Source: Acetobacter vaccinii
GTDB lineage: Bacteria > Pseudomonadota > Alphaproteobacteria > Acetobacterales > Acetobacteraceae
Length of the DNA: 64,000 nt
NCBI RefSeq assembly: GCF_008365315.1
Contig: NZ_CP043506.1
Location: forward strand, 2,469,001-2,533,000
Reading direction: 5' to 3'
Part shown: in pieces, positions 35,064-44,147 of the stretch
Layout of the letters: each line of letters begins with the position of its first letter
Position numbering within the stretch: position 1 is the first letter of the stretch
Notes under the pieces: model-generated
Told to the model about the DNA's origin: nothing
What the model saw: only the letters and a program-made list of their open reading frames with translations
The model's database searches: none
Program-made: the position numbers and the translations under genes

Positions 35064-37439
35064 TCAATAATGACCACGTAAGGTAAAGCTAAAAGTACGT
35101 GGCTCGCCATAGATCATGCCGTCGTAAAACCCCTCCTGACGCACGTAAGTCCGGTCTGTGAGATTGGTAATGTTCCCGGCAATATCAAGCCAGTTGGCAA
35201 CACGATACCGCGCCATGATATTAATGAGCGTGTAGCCTTTGACACGAAGGTTGGAAGAATCATACTTGCCATTCCCAAGAGGACGCCCGGGATTGGTGGA
35301 CCATTCTGTACTGGACTGGCTGGAGATGCCACCACCAACAGTCAGATGATGGAGTTTTCCAGGGAAAGTATAACTTGTTGTAAGACGCACAAGGTGATGG
35401 GGATCCTGACGATAGCTCAAACCTTTTTCGTAGAGATAGCTGTAACCAAAGAATACGTTCCAACCAGGTAGAAGCTCACCCGAAGCATCAAAATCAATAC
35501 CTTCAGTCTTCACACCATTGACAGACTGATAAATAGCTTCCCCGGTGGTTGAATTTGTTGAGCCAGTTGCCTGGGCAACATTGTTTTGACGGTTGAGATA
35601 AAATGCGAGAGACGTGTTCAGGCGCTGCTTGAAGAACGCACCTTTCAAGCCCGTTTCATAGCTTTTTCCCATGACCGGATCGAGGGGTTTGTTGTTGACG
35701 TCCCGCAGGTTCGACTGAGGTGTGTAAACGTTTGTATAGCTTCCATAAATCGACATGGTCTTTGTAAAGTCATAGACCATACCAGCATAAGGGGTCAGGA
35801 CAGCGTTTTGCTGACCTGTACTGGTGGATCCTGAGTATTTGTTGGCTGTATTATACGTGCCGGTGTAAGCTTGATAACTGCTCATGCGCCCCCCCAGAAT
35901 AAGGGAAAGCCCTTTGGCTAGAACAAACCGACCAGAAGCATACGCACCGTAATTTCGGGTGACATCAACCTCACGCGCGTGTGTGCGGTGCGTTGCAAAA
36001 TTAGGGTAAGATCCGTTCCATGTCTGCCAGTTATCAATAGGAAGACCGATTGCCCGATACTGACACCCTGAATAGGGGGTGACACCTGCAATCGAGCAGT
36101 TTCCTAAAGCCTTACTGAATGAATACTGTGTCAGTTCATCATTATATCCGTTGAAACCAAAGACCAGTTGATGTTTGCGACCGAAAACATGAATGGGCCC
36201 AGAGATATGGACGTCAGCATTATCCCGCGCATCTTCATACTCAGCATGAAGGGCGTTCAGATACGCTCCAGTCCCATCCTGATTCCAAAACCCTCCATAA
36301 GTTCCCCGTGATGCGTTATTAATTTTTGCGACACCAAGGTTGTTATAAGAACTCCCCTGAGTACGCATATAGCCGGCTTTCAGATGCCAGCCTGCTGAGA
36401 AATCATGATCGTAGTTGATAAACGCCGTATACTGGTCACGCGTGGCCTGGCTCCAGTCCGCAGCAGGGTTGGTGCTACGTGGTAGATTGGTTTTTGTTCC
36501 ATCTGCATACCATATAGGAACATTGGTTCCCCAGGATGCACCATCATTACGGGTTCTTTCATATTGAAATCCGAAATTCAGCGTATCTCGCGAAGAGATA
36601 TCTGCTGTGAAGTTCGCAAGAGCCCCAATACGGTTGACGTGTTCTCTTACCCTGAAGGTATCGGTATCATCCCACGAAAACACATATCTGCTACGAATAG
36701 TTCCTGAATGATTAAGAGGAGTATTGAGGTCCGCCATGACGCGGTGCTCGTTCCAGTTTCCTAGTCTTAAAAGACCATTCGCCGAAAATTCTCTCTGAGG
36801 TGCTTTACGTTGCAAGTAGATTGTTGCGGATGGGTCCCCCGTTCCACCCAGAAGGCCGTTGGCCCCACGGACGATCTGCACATTATCATACAGGTCCATA
36901 TTCATGGATGAGCCAACACCACCAAAGCTTGTTGAGGCATCAATCTGCATGCCATCAATCTTGTAGTTGGTAATGTCGAAGCCACGTGCGCGATATGTTG
37001 TTCTGCCAGCGTTGTCGTTTGCATAGGATGTAACGCCAGGCGTGGTATTCAGAACGTCATCCAGGGTATTGATCTGCTGATCATCCATAACCTGCCGCGT
37101 CATAACCGTGACTGTCTGCGGTGTTTCCCGTAAGCTTAATGGCAACCCCGTGGAAGCACTTGTTTCTGGTGCTGTATAACTTCCGTGGTCCCACCGTCTG
37201 GCTCGTACAAGAATACTTTCATCAGTTTTGGATGCAACATTGGCAATACTTTTTTGTTTTGTAGTCTTTTTTGCAGCTGATTGTTTGTTATTTACGGATT
37301 TTTTTTCAAAAACTTCGCTCGTATTTGTTTTCTTCTTTACGATATCTTCTGCCTGAACAGCAGATATTCCTCCTAGAGAAAGGAACGTTGAGGCCAGCAG
37401 GGCAGTCACTCGAAGATGGGTTACAGGGTGGAGGGTCAC
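35064..37439 (-). CDS. TonB-dependent siderophore receptor
   Basis: 791 residues, GTG start with AGGA eight nt upstream. A signal peptide (about 1-30, ending SAVQA) is followed by a Lys/Ser-rich linker, a plug domain from about residue 95 (RETPQTVTVMTRQVMDDQQINTLDDVLNTTPGV, YRARGFDI, VQIVRGANGLLGGTGDPSATIYLQRK) and a 22-strand barrel ending in aromatic Y (FSFTLRGHY). FhuE/FpvA-like family for ferric hydroxamate or pyoverdine-type siderophores; specificity unknown. A Fur box lies 24-44 nt upstream. Confidence 0.92.
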   Translation of the reverse strand: MTLHPVTHLRVTALLASTFLSLGGISAVQAEDIVKKKTNTSEVFEKKSVNNKQSAAKKTTKQKSIANVASKTDESILVRARRWDHGSYTAPETSASTGLPLSLRETPQTVTVMTRQVMDDQQINTLDDVLNTTPGVTSYANDNAGRTTYRARGFDITNYKIDGMQIDASTSFGGVGSSMNMDLYDNVQIVRGANGLLGGTGDPSATIYLQRKAPQREFSANGLLRLGNWNEHRVMADLNTPLNHSGTIRSRYVFSWDDTDTFRVREHVNRIGALANFTADISSRDTLNFGFQYERTRNDGASWGTNVPIWYADGTKTNLPRSTNPAADWSQATRDQYTAFINYDHDFSAGWHLKAGYMRTQGSSYNNLGVAKINNASRGTYGGFWNQDGTGAYLNALHAEYEDARDNADVHISGPIHVFGRKHQLVFGFNGYNDELTQYSFSKALGNCSIAGVTPYSGCQYRAIGLPIDNWQTWNGSYPNFATHRTHAREVDVTRNYGAYASGRFVLAKGLSLILGGRMSSYQAYTGTYNTANKYSGSTSTGQQNAVLTPYAGMVYDFTKTMSIYGSYTNVYTPQSNLRDVNNKPLDPVMGKSYETGLKGAFFKQRLNTSLAFYLNRQNNVAQATGSTNSTTGEAIYQSVNGVKTEGIDFDASGELLPGWNVFFGYSYLYEKGLSYRQDPHHLVRLTTSYTFPGKLHHLTVGGGISSQSSTEWSTNPGRPLGNGKYDSSNLRVKGYTLINIMARYRVANWLDIAGNITNLTDRTYVRQEGFYDGMIYGEPRTFSFTLRGHY

Positions 37440-37462
37440 ATCAATATCCTACCAGGAACAGT

Positions 37463-37483
37463 AAATGAGAATCATTATCATTT
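37463..37483 (-). promoter_or_regulatory. Fur box upstream of siderophore receptor
   Basis: Read on the minus strand, TGATAATGATTCTCA matches the 7-1-7 Fur consensus TGATAATNATTATCA at 14 of 15 positions. It is directly upstream of the receptor start and should place it under iron repression. Confidence 0.85.
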
Positions 37484-37737
37484 ATGGCGGAATATCAGTT
37501 ATGCGTTGTTGTTGATAGATTGAATAAATTAAATTTTATTCATTATTTCGATGTGGCAGCCCTTGATACCAGAGCGGGCATGGTGGCAGAGTTCTACCAT
37601 CGCGAAGTAAACATAACGTCGAGCAGTATTCTCGTATCAACCATCCTTTCATTTACGCGTATCACGCTCTATCTGGACGCAATCGGTTGAACATGAAGCT
37701 GAGGCATCTATCCCCGGTTAGACGGGTTCCTCCATTT

Positions 37738-37758
37738 GGGAGATTTGTCAGATCTCCC
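37738..37758. repeat. Short hairpin at IS701 insertion point
   Basis: GGGAGAT (37738-37744) and ATCTCCC (37752-37758) form a perfect 7-bp stem. The IS701 target duplication CTAG begins on the last base of the stem. The preceding 37484-37737 shows no supportable gene. Confidence 0.45.
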
Positions 37759-37761
37759 TAG

Positions 37762-39172
37762 CACTACAGTTGCATTTTGTGTTGAGTTCTGACTCTATGA
37801 ATAACCATGATTCAGGATATGATGACTGGTGGTGCGTCTGTTGAAGAGACGCTGGAATTATGGGTGCGTTCGCTTCGATCAGCCAAGGAGCGGATTGCTC
37901 CACTGTTTACGCAAAAGCGTGTCGCGGATTCAGCGTGTTCTTTCCTTGATGTTTTAATTGGCAATGATCCACGCAAGACAGGTTGGATGCGGGCAGAAGC
38001 CGCAGGAGATCCCGGTCCCTGGCGGCAGCAGGCACTTTTGGGGCGCGGGCGCTGGGATGCCGATGCTCTTCGTGATGTCGTGAGGGAATATGTGATCGAG
38101 CATCTGGGCACTGAAGATGGTGTACTGGTGATTGATGAGACCGGTTTTCTGAAGAAAGGTCAGGCGTCATGCGGTGTCGGGCGGCAGTATACGGGATCTG
38201 CCGGCAAGATCACGAACTGCCAGATTGGGGTATTTGCCACCTATGTCTCGGCGCGTGGCCATGCCTTTATTGACCGCGCCCTGTATCTCCCGCAAGACTG
38301 GACATCGAACCGTGAGCGCCTCCAGCAGACCCACGTTCCCGATGACGTGGTGTTTGCAACCAAACCGGCGTTGGCCTCGATGATGATCGAGCGCAGTATC
38401 GAGGTCGGCGTGCCCTTCCGCTGGGTCGCAGCAGACAGCGTGTATGGCGTCGGCGATGTGGAACGCACACTTCGTCGGGCAGGAATAAGATATGTCCTTG
38501 GCGTCAAAGGCAATCACTGGTTCGGGTCATGGGCAACAGACCCGCTGATTGCAGGAGAAGCAAGAGATATTGCTGCGGCTCTGTCAGAGAATGACTGACA
38601 CCGCCTGTCTGCGGGGCACGGCACAAAGGGTGAGCGACTGTATGACTGGGCATATCTTGCGCTTGCCGATCTGGATGCTGAAGAATTTGACTGCCCTATT
38701 GCCGGATCATGGACACGTGGCCTGTTGATCCGTCGGACCATCGTCGATGGAGACCTCGCCTATTTTACGACTTGGTGTCCGAAAGGGATGACCATACAGG
38801 AACTCGTGAACGTTGAAGGAACGCGCTGGAGGATCGAAGAATGTTTCGAAGCAGCCAAAAACGAATTCGGTCTCGATCATAACGAAACCCGTTCCTGGCA
38901 TGGTTGGCATCGGCATGTCTCTTTGGTCATGCTTGCCTATGCCGTCATGGCAAGTGTGCGGTATCAGGCAAACTCACTGAAACCGAAAAAAACACAACGC
39001 AGAACACGATCATCCTTATCCGATGGTCCATACAGGAAATCAGGCGCATCGTTGTAAAGCTTGCACAACGCCGCCTACCCGTCGCCCATATCCTCAGATG
39101 GTCCGTCTTTCGACGAACACATCAGGCCAACGCTATGCGCTTTCACTCACGACACAAAATGCAACTGTAGTG
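37762..39172 (+). mobile_element. IS701-family insertion sequence
   Basis: About 1.41 kb with inverted ends CACTACAGTTGCATTTTGTG and its complement ending at 39172, flanked by CTAG at 37758-37761 and 39173-39176. A 4-bp YTAR-type target duplication is typical of this family. Its transposase gene is broken. The right end was the landing site of an IS481 element. Confidence 0.88.
37807..39170 (+). pseudogene. IS701-family transposase, one nonsense codon and a -1 frame change
   Basis: The frame starts WVRSLRSAKERIAPLF, GRWDADALRDVVREYVIEHLG, VLVIDETGFLKKG (catalytic DE), VGRQYTGSAGKITNCQIGVFATY, FRWVAADSVYG. It meets TGA at 38596-38598 (Trp expected in SENDWHRLSAG), then continues in the same frame to FEAAKNEFGLDH. 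At the A7 run (about 38986-38992) the family-like C-terminus (RRIVVKLAQRRLPVAHILRWS) is found in the -1 frame, ending at 39170. The nonsense codon implies an inactive copy. Confidence 0.85.
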
Positions 39173-39176
39173 CTAG

Positions 39177-40260
39177 GTGTCAGGTTGTGAGACGTCATTG
39201 GGATGATGTAGCGTGGGCAATACCGCGTTACACTCCATGGTTTTCTTCCGTCTGCAGGGAGAGCGAATGATGCTTCAGATCCATCCACAGGCACGCACGA
39301 CACCAGCGGTCCGGGCTGACATAGCGCGTTCGTCAGAACCGACATCCGTGCTCGCCAGACGCTACGGGATCAGCGATGAAACTGTCCGCAAGTGGCGCAG
39401 GCGTGGTCCAGACGCCTGCCAGGACCGCAGCAGCCGTCCCTGGAAACTGGCCTGGAAAGCCTCGGAGGAAGAGCGTGCCATTGTCTGTCAGCTTCGGCGT
39501 TCGACCGGTTTTGGCCTGGATGATCTGACCTTCGTCGCGCGGCATTTCCTGCCACATCTGAAACGGGACAATATCTGGCGTATTCTGAAAGATGCTGGAC
39601 TGAACAGGTTACCTCCCGCTTCAAAGGCCGGGCCTGTGCGTGGACAGGGAACATTCCGGGATTACGATCCCGGTTATGTCCATATCGATGTAAAACATCT
39701 GCCTAAATTGCAGACAGCAGATGGAGAACGGCGGAAACGTTTTCTCTATGTCGCCATCGATAGATGCTCCCGCTCGGTCCATCTGGCCGTCTATGACGCA
39801 GAGAATGCCGATAATTCCGTCGATTTCCTCAAAGCTGTCAAAACTACCTTTCCTTTCCGGATCACCCATATTCTGACCGATCGTGGCTCCTGCTTTACGG
39901 CGGATGCCTTCGAAAAAGCCTGTCATGACATGGGTATCGACCGACGCCGGACCAAAGCTTACTCCCCTCAGACCAACGGAATGGTCGAACGCTTCAATGG
40001 CCGTGTCGCGACAGAGGTGTTACCGGTCTGTGTCTCAAGCCATAAGGATCTGGAAATTCTGCTCAGAGGCTTCTGTTTCGCTTACAATCATCGCCCGCAG
40101 CGTGTTCTGGGCGGCATAACTCCCGCCCAATGCATCATGTCGTGGCTTGAAAAACATCCCGCGTCTCGTAATCCTGATTACGTCAAACCAGCCAATCGTG
40201 ACATCATGAAGCAGATCGACGAAATCCTCGATTATGCCAATGACGTCTCACAACCTGACA
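39177..40260 (+). mobile_element. IS481-family insertion sequence
   Basis: About 1.08 kb with perfect 24-bp inverted ends (beginning TGTCAGGTTGTGAGACG, 39178-39201, and its complement at 40237-40260). GCTAG flanks both sides (39172-39176 and 40261-40265), giving a 5-bp target duplication that includes the right CTAG of the neighbouring IS701 element. So it inserted after the IS701 element. Confidence 0.88.
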
Positions 40261-40265
40261 GCTAG
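39267..40265 (+). CDS. IS481-family transposase
   Basis: 332 residues from ATG 39267, chosen because AGGGAG lies just before it. The N-terminal helix-turn-helix (SVLARRYGISDETVRKWRRRG) is followed by an rve-type DDE core: YVHIDVKHLPKL (D), HILTDRGSCFTADAFEKACHDMGI (D) and YSPQTNGMVERFNGRV (E). Intact. The stop TAG (40263-40265) lies outside the element and is supplied by the duplicated target GCTAG. Confidence 0.93.
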   Translation: MMLQIHPQARTTPAVRADIARSSEPTSVLARRYGISDETVRKWRRRGPDACQDRSSRPWKLAWKASEEERAIVCQLRRSTGFGLDDLTFVARHFLPHLKRDNIWRILKDAGLNRLPPASKAGPVRGQGTFRDYDPGYVHIDVKHLPKLQTADGERRKRFLYVAIDRCSRSVHLAVYDAENADNSVDFLKAVKTTFPFRITHILTDRGSCFTADAFEKACHDMGIDRRRTKAYSPQTNGMVERFNGRVATEVLPVCVSSHKDLEILLRGFCFAYNHRPQRVLGGITPAQCIMSWLEKHPASRNPDYVKPANRDIMKQIDEILDYANDVSQPDS

Positions 40266-40604
40266 CTTTCATCCTAGACATTCCGTCCGTAAGAGATGTT
40301 CCCTTAAGCCGACATGGATGGGTAGATTGCTGCGCGGCAACATTGCGGGAATTGAACGCACGACAAAGGAGGTGGAGAGACCAGAAATGCCACCTGCGGA
40401 CGCTAAACGTCTCGTCATTATGATGCGATCATCATCCTATAACGCTACCTGCCTAACAATGACCCTCTGACGCCAGTTCGTGCGTGATTATGAGAGCCGC
40501 ATTGATGTGTCACAGTGAATAGCCCCAGAATTTATATTTAGGGGCAGTTGCTTTGGTAGGCATGAGAGATGTGTGTTTGATATGCGACAGTGAGAAGTAG
40601 TTCA
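40266..40604. other. Intergenic debris upstream of island gene cluster end
   Basis: No confident gene. Around 40474-40524 a RQFVRDYESRIDVSQ reading with a stop resembles the C-terminal 'RR..RDYERRI..S' end of some IS5-family transposases, so a faint IS scar is likely. GCCCC/GGGGC at about 40527 and 40548 forms a weak hairpin that may serve as the hsdR terminator. Confidence 0.35.
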
Positions 40605-43600
40605 TCACGCAGCAACAGCATCGTTCAGAGTTCTCACAATCTGAATAATCTCTTTAGCCTGATCTCGGTCGAAGATGCCAGCGATGCCCATGTCGTCCAG
40701 ATCGGTGAACGGACTCTCGTAGAAGCTGGCCGGATCGACATACCCAGACTCCGTCAGGCTATTGATAACCAAGTCGAGGAACTCGGTTTGGTCGGCGTTC
40801 AATTGATGTTGCCCCACGAATGTGCTGAAAGCTTCCTTCGCGGCAGCTTTGTCCAGGCCGGTCAGTGACCTCAAGAAGCGTCCGAGGCCTCCTTCCTCGT
40901 CGAGGTCAGCAATGAGGGTATCATTCGCGATCTCTTGCTCGATTAGTATGCGCTGCAGCTCTTCGAGATCCAGCTTGGTCAGGGGCTCACCTCGGCGGAT
41001 CTTGATCAGGGTGATGTGGTCACGATGATCGTCAATGAAGCGACGAACCTTCATCTTGAAGCGCGCCTTGTCAACGCCGCTGCCCACCTCCGGCATGTTG
41101 ACCTCGGTCCCTTCGCCGATTTCATCCTCGAAGTCGGTGACGACCACCTTGCGCTCCATAGGCTTGATGAGCTCAGCCAAGTGTCGAAGGCGTCGACGCA
41201 CGGTCTCCAGAATCTCCGGTGTGATGTCTTCCCAGAAGGCGTCAGTCTGAATGTCGAGAATCAGCTCCATTTCCTTCGCCACGAGAGGCACGTTGTCAAT
41301 GCTTTCCAGCGCTGAAGCGAAGCTGATGATTCGCACCTGGAGCCTGGTGAAGGCTCCGGTCTGCTTCAGCAGCTCTAGTTGTGTAGTCAAAAGCAATAGG
41401 TCAAACTGCTTTGCGGGCAGGTTGCCATCCTCGAAGGCCGTTGGCAGCCCGGCGACCTCCTCGATCAACGTCAGTCGGTCGTCGAGGGTCAGGTTGCCCC
41501 AGCCTTTCGGATTGCGGAACTTTTCGACACTCCGCCGCTTGGCCCGGACGATGAAGTTGTCCAGCGGCATGCCAAGTACCTCGTCACGGAGCCGCGTTTT
41601 GATGTCCTTGATTAGCGCCTCGTGCGGCTCGCCTGCGTCTGCCAAGGCCTCGATCAGTTCGACGCGTAAGCCGAACAATCGCTCGCCTAGCGGCCTAGCC
41701 GTGGGGCCATCAGTCTTGTTAAGGTTCTCTTGGAAGAACTCAAGGTTCTGGCAGTAGTCGAAGATGACGAACTGCTGCTTGTCCTTGCCCGGCCCGAATA
41801 GATCGGGACACAGGCGGGTTCCTCGACCGACCATCTGCCAGAACTTGGTCTTGGACCTGACGATCTTGAAAAAAACGAGGTTCACGACCTCGGGCACGTC
41901 GATGCCGGTATCCAGCATGTCGACCGAAACCGCGATGTGTGGGGTCTTGTCCGCCTCGGAGAAGTCGTCAATCAGCGACTGGGCATAGCTGACGCTGTAA
42001 TCGATCAACTGGGCGAATTGCCCCTTGTAATACGGATAGGCCTTATTAAAGCGGTCGATGATAAACTGGGCGTGCTTGCTGTTCTTGGCGAAGATTATCG
42101 TCTTGCCCAGACGGTCGCCCCCCTCGACCTTGACCCCGTTGCGCATCAGGTGCTCCAGCACCTTATCGACCGAGTCCTTGTTAAAAAGCCATTTGTTCAG
42201 ATCGGCACTTTCGATGCGGTCCCGCTCTGTGCCGTCCTCGTCCCACTCGATAGCGTCCCAGGCTTCCTTTTCTTCGTCGGTCAGCTGATCGTAGTCGATG
42301 CCGTTGCGCTGGAACTTCAGCGGCACGGAGATGGTGGTCGGCGGCACGAGGTAACCATCGCTCACGGCATCATCAAGGTCGTAAGCGTCGGTTGGCACGC
42401 CCTTCTCGAGCCCAAACAGGGAATAGGTGTCCTTGTCGATCTCATCGCGCGGTGTCGCTGTCAGACCGACCAGCAGGCTGTCGAAGTAATCGAAGATCGC
42501 CCGGTATTTGCGGTAGACCGACCGGTGCGCCTCGTCGATCACGATCAGGTCGAAGTGACCAGGGCCGTAACGCTTTTCGCCGCCCTTGCTCTCCTCGATC
42601 AGCCCCATCATTGTCGGATAGGTCGACAGGCAGACCCGCGCTCCGGCGTGGTCGTTCTTCCTGGTGTCGTGTCGCTCAAGCAGGTTGGCCGAGGGTGTTG
42701 AGGGCAGATGCTCTTTGAACGCCCCGTGGGCTTGCTTCACCAAGGCAATCCGGTCCGCCAGAAACAACACGCGCTTCACCCGGTTGGCCCGCATCAGCTG
42801 GTCGATCAGGGCGATGACGGTCCGTGTCTTGCCGCTGCCCGTGGCCATGACGAGGAGTGCCTTGCGTTGAGCGTCGCGTTCGATGGCCTCTCCCACACGG
42901 CGAATGGCCCGCTGCTGGTAGTGGCGCCCCGCAATCTCAGGATCTACATCGACCTTCGCCAAGGGGCGGATGTTCTCGCGACGCTGCAAGAGCAGCTGCA
43001 ACTCATCCTTCTTCAGAAAGCCCGAGATCCGTCGCGGCGGATAGGCCTGGTCGTCCCAGATCCAGTGCTCGTAGCCGTTACTGGTGAAAATCACCGGGCG
43101 GCGACCGTATCGCTTCTCCAGACAGTCAGCGTAGAGCTTTGCCTGCTGCTGCCCCGTTCGACTGTCTTTCTTCGTCCGCTTGGCCTCGACTAAACCCAGT
43201 GGCTTCCCGTCGTCGCCCCAGAGCACATAGTCGACGTACCCGTCACCGCTCTGGTTGGGCATGCCCGTTACGGCGAACTCCCGGTCCCGCTCCTGATCGA
43301 GAGGCCAGCCCGCCTCGCTCAGAAGCAGGTCGATGAAGTTGTCGCGGGTCTCGGCCTCGCCGTAGTCGTGGTCGTCCTGCACCGTGCTGTTGGCCTTGCG
43401 CAGTGCGGCCATCTCCGCCCGAACGGTGGCTAGCTCCTCATCCAGCTTGGCGCGTCCCTCTTCAGAGGCACGAAGGGCTTCCTCGGCCTCCGCCGCGCGC
43501 TTGCGCTCGGCCTTGATGTCCGCCTCGACCTTCTGGATTTGCGCCACGGTGCTGGCGGTGATTGTCAGCGACTTCTCCAACTTCCCAGCATCGAAGGTCA

Positions 43601-44000
43601 GCGCCGGATCCGGGCGCTTGATCTTTGCGTAGGTTCGGGCAATCCAGTAGCAGACATGGAACAGCTCGCGCACACAGGCGCTGGCATCATAGGCGCTCAG
43701 CGGCTTGCCGGTGTCATGGGCGGCGCGGTTGCCCTGGTCCTTGATGTAACGGGCCTTGATGACGACGGCGGGGCCGGTCAACGCCGCTAGGCTCGGCTCT
43801 GCAATCATCGCGGCCAGCGTGTCGGTGTAGACCCTCCGCAGCGCCGGGTCGGTCCGGTAGAGCCACTTCAGCGCCGTTTCCAGCGTCAGCCGCGCCCAGA
43901 AGCACGCGCCCCGTGGGTCAGACAACGCGTGGGTCTCGGCTTTGCTGGCCGTTTTGAAGAGAGCTGGAAAGTCTGCTGACAGAAAACTGAACTGGCTCAT
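40605..44000 (-). CDS. hsdR: Type I restriction enzyme, R subunit
   Basis: 1131 residues; AAGGGGG about eight nt before ATG 44000. Residues 1-130 resemble a DUF4145 (HEPN-like) domain, 155-205 form a charged coiled coil. The nuclease motif is D257...E272-A-K274. The translocase follows: Walker A ATGSGKT (386-392), DEAH (489-492), GLTATP, and QMVGRGTRL (motif VI). A C-terminal helical part docks on HsdM. It translocates DNA with ATP and cuts far from unmethylated sites. Separated from the rest of the operon by an accessory gene. Confidence 0.94.
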   Translation of the reverse strand: MSQFSFLSADFPALFKTASKAETHALSDPRGACFWARLTLETALKWLYRTDPALRRVYTDTLAAMIAEPSLAALTGPAVVIKARYIKDQGNRAAHDTGKPLSAYDASACVRELFHVCYWIARTYAKIKRPDPALTFDAGKLEKSLTITASTVAQIQKVEADIKAERKRAAEAEEALRASEEGRAKLDEELATVRAEMAALRKANSTVQDDHDYGEAETRDNFIDLLLSEAGWPLDQERDREFAVTGMPNQSGDGYVDYVLWGDDGKPLGLVEAKRTKKDSRTGQQQAKLYADCLEKRYGRRPVIFTSNGYEHWIWDDQAYPPRRISGFLKKDELQLLLQRRENIRPLAKVDVDPEIAGRHYQQRAIRRVGEAIERDAQRKALLVMATGSGKTRTVIALIDQLMRANRVKRVLFLADRIALVKQAHGAFKEHLPSTPSANLLERHDTRKNDHAGARVCLSTYPTMMGLIEESKGGEKRYGPGHFDLIVIDEAHRSVYRKYRAIFDYFDSLLVGLTATPRDEIDKDTYSLFGLEKGVPTDAYDLDDAVSDGYLVPPTTISVPLKFQRNGIDYDQLTDEEKEAWDAIEWDEDGTERDRIESADLNKWLFNKDSVDKVLEHLMRNGVKVEGGDRLGKTIIFAKNSKHAQFIIDRFNKAYPYYKGQFAQLIDYSVSYAQSLIDDFSEADKTPHIAVSVDMLDTGIDVPEVVNLVFFKIVRSKTKFWQMVGRGTRLCPDLFGPGKDKQQFVIFDYCQNLEFFQENLNKTDGPTARPLGERLFGLRVELIEALADAGEPHEALIKDIKTRLRDEVLGMPLDNFIVRAKRRSVEKFRNPKGWGNLTLDDRLTLIEEVAGLPTAFEDGNLPAKQFDLLLLTTQLELLKQTGAFTRLQVRIISFASALESIDNVPLVAKEMELILDIQTDAFWEDITPEILETVRRRLRHLAELIKPMERKVVVTDFEDEIGEGTEVNMPEVGSGVDKARFKMKVRRFIDDHRDHITLIKIRRGEPLTKLDLEELQRILIEQEIANDTLIADLDEEGGLGRFLRSLTGLDKAAAKEAFSTFVGQHQLNADQTEFLDLVINSLTESGYVDPASFYESPFTDLDDMGIAGIFDRDQAKEIIQIVRTLNDAVAA

Positions 44001-44147
44001 GTATTAGCCCCCTTAAAATCGAATTCCGTTTCACCAAGAATAGTTTGACCAAGAGAGAAATCGGCTCCTGTGGTCACACGCTGACGCAAGCCCCTTTGGA
44101 TTGCATGGCTTTCGGTAGCACTGGTGAAACTGGTGGTCATCTAATCC
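44001..44147. other. Spacer between accessory gene and hsdR
   Basis: 147 nt without a supportable gene, containing the hsdR ribosome-binding site AAGGGGG on the minus strand (about 44007-44014). I see no clear terminator here, so hsdR may be co-transcribed with hsdMS and the accessory gene. Confidence 0.4.

Noticed and set aside
37484..37690. 68-codon frame upstream of the siderophore receptor
   Set aside because: No ribosome-binding site, no family likeness; its start lies in the Fur-box promoter region. Left as non-coding.
40345..40365. TGCGGGAATTGAACGCACGAC as a possible attL repeat of the tRNA-Leu 3' end
   Set aside because: Only partial similarity to the tRNA 3' segment (about 15 of 21), no extended match; chance likeness cannot be excluded.
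40234..40470. 78-codon frame crossing the IS481 right end
   Set aside because: It starts inside the IS and reads across the junction, so it is not an ancestral gene.
42857..43336. Plus-strand frames inside hsdR
   Set aside because: Antisense shadows of hsdR, overlapping the well-defined helicase and nuclease motifs.
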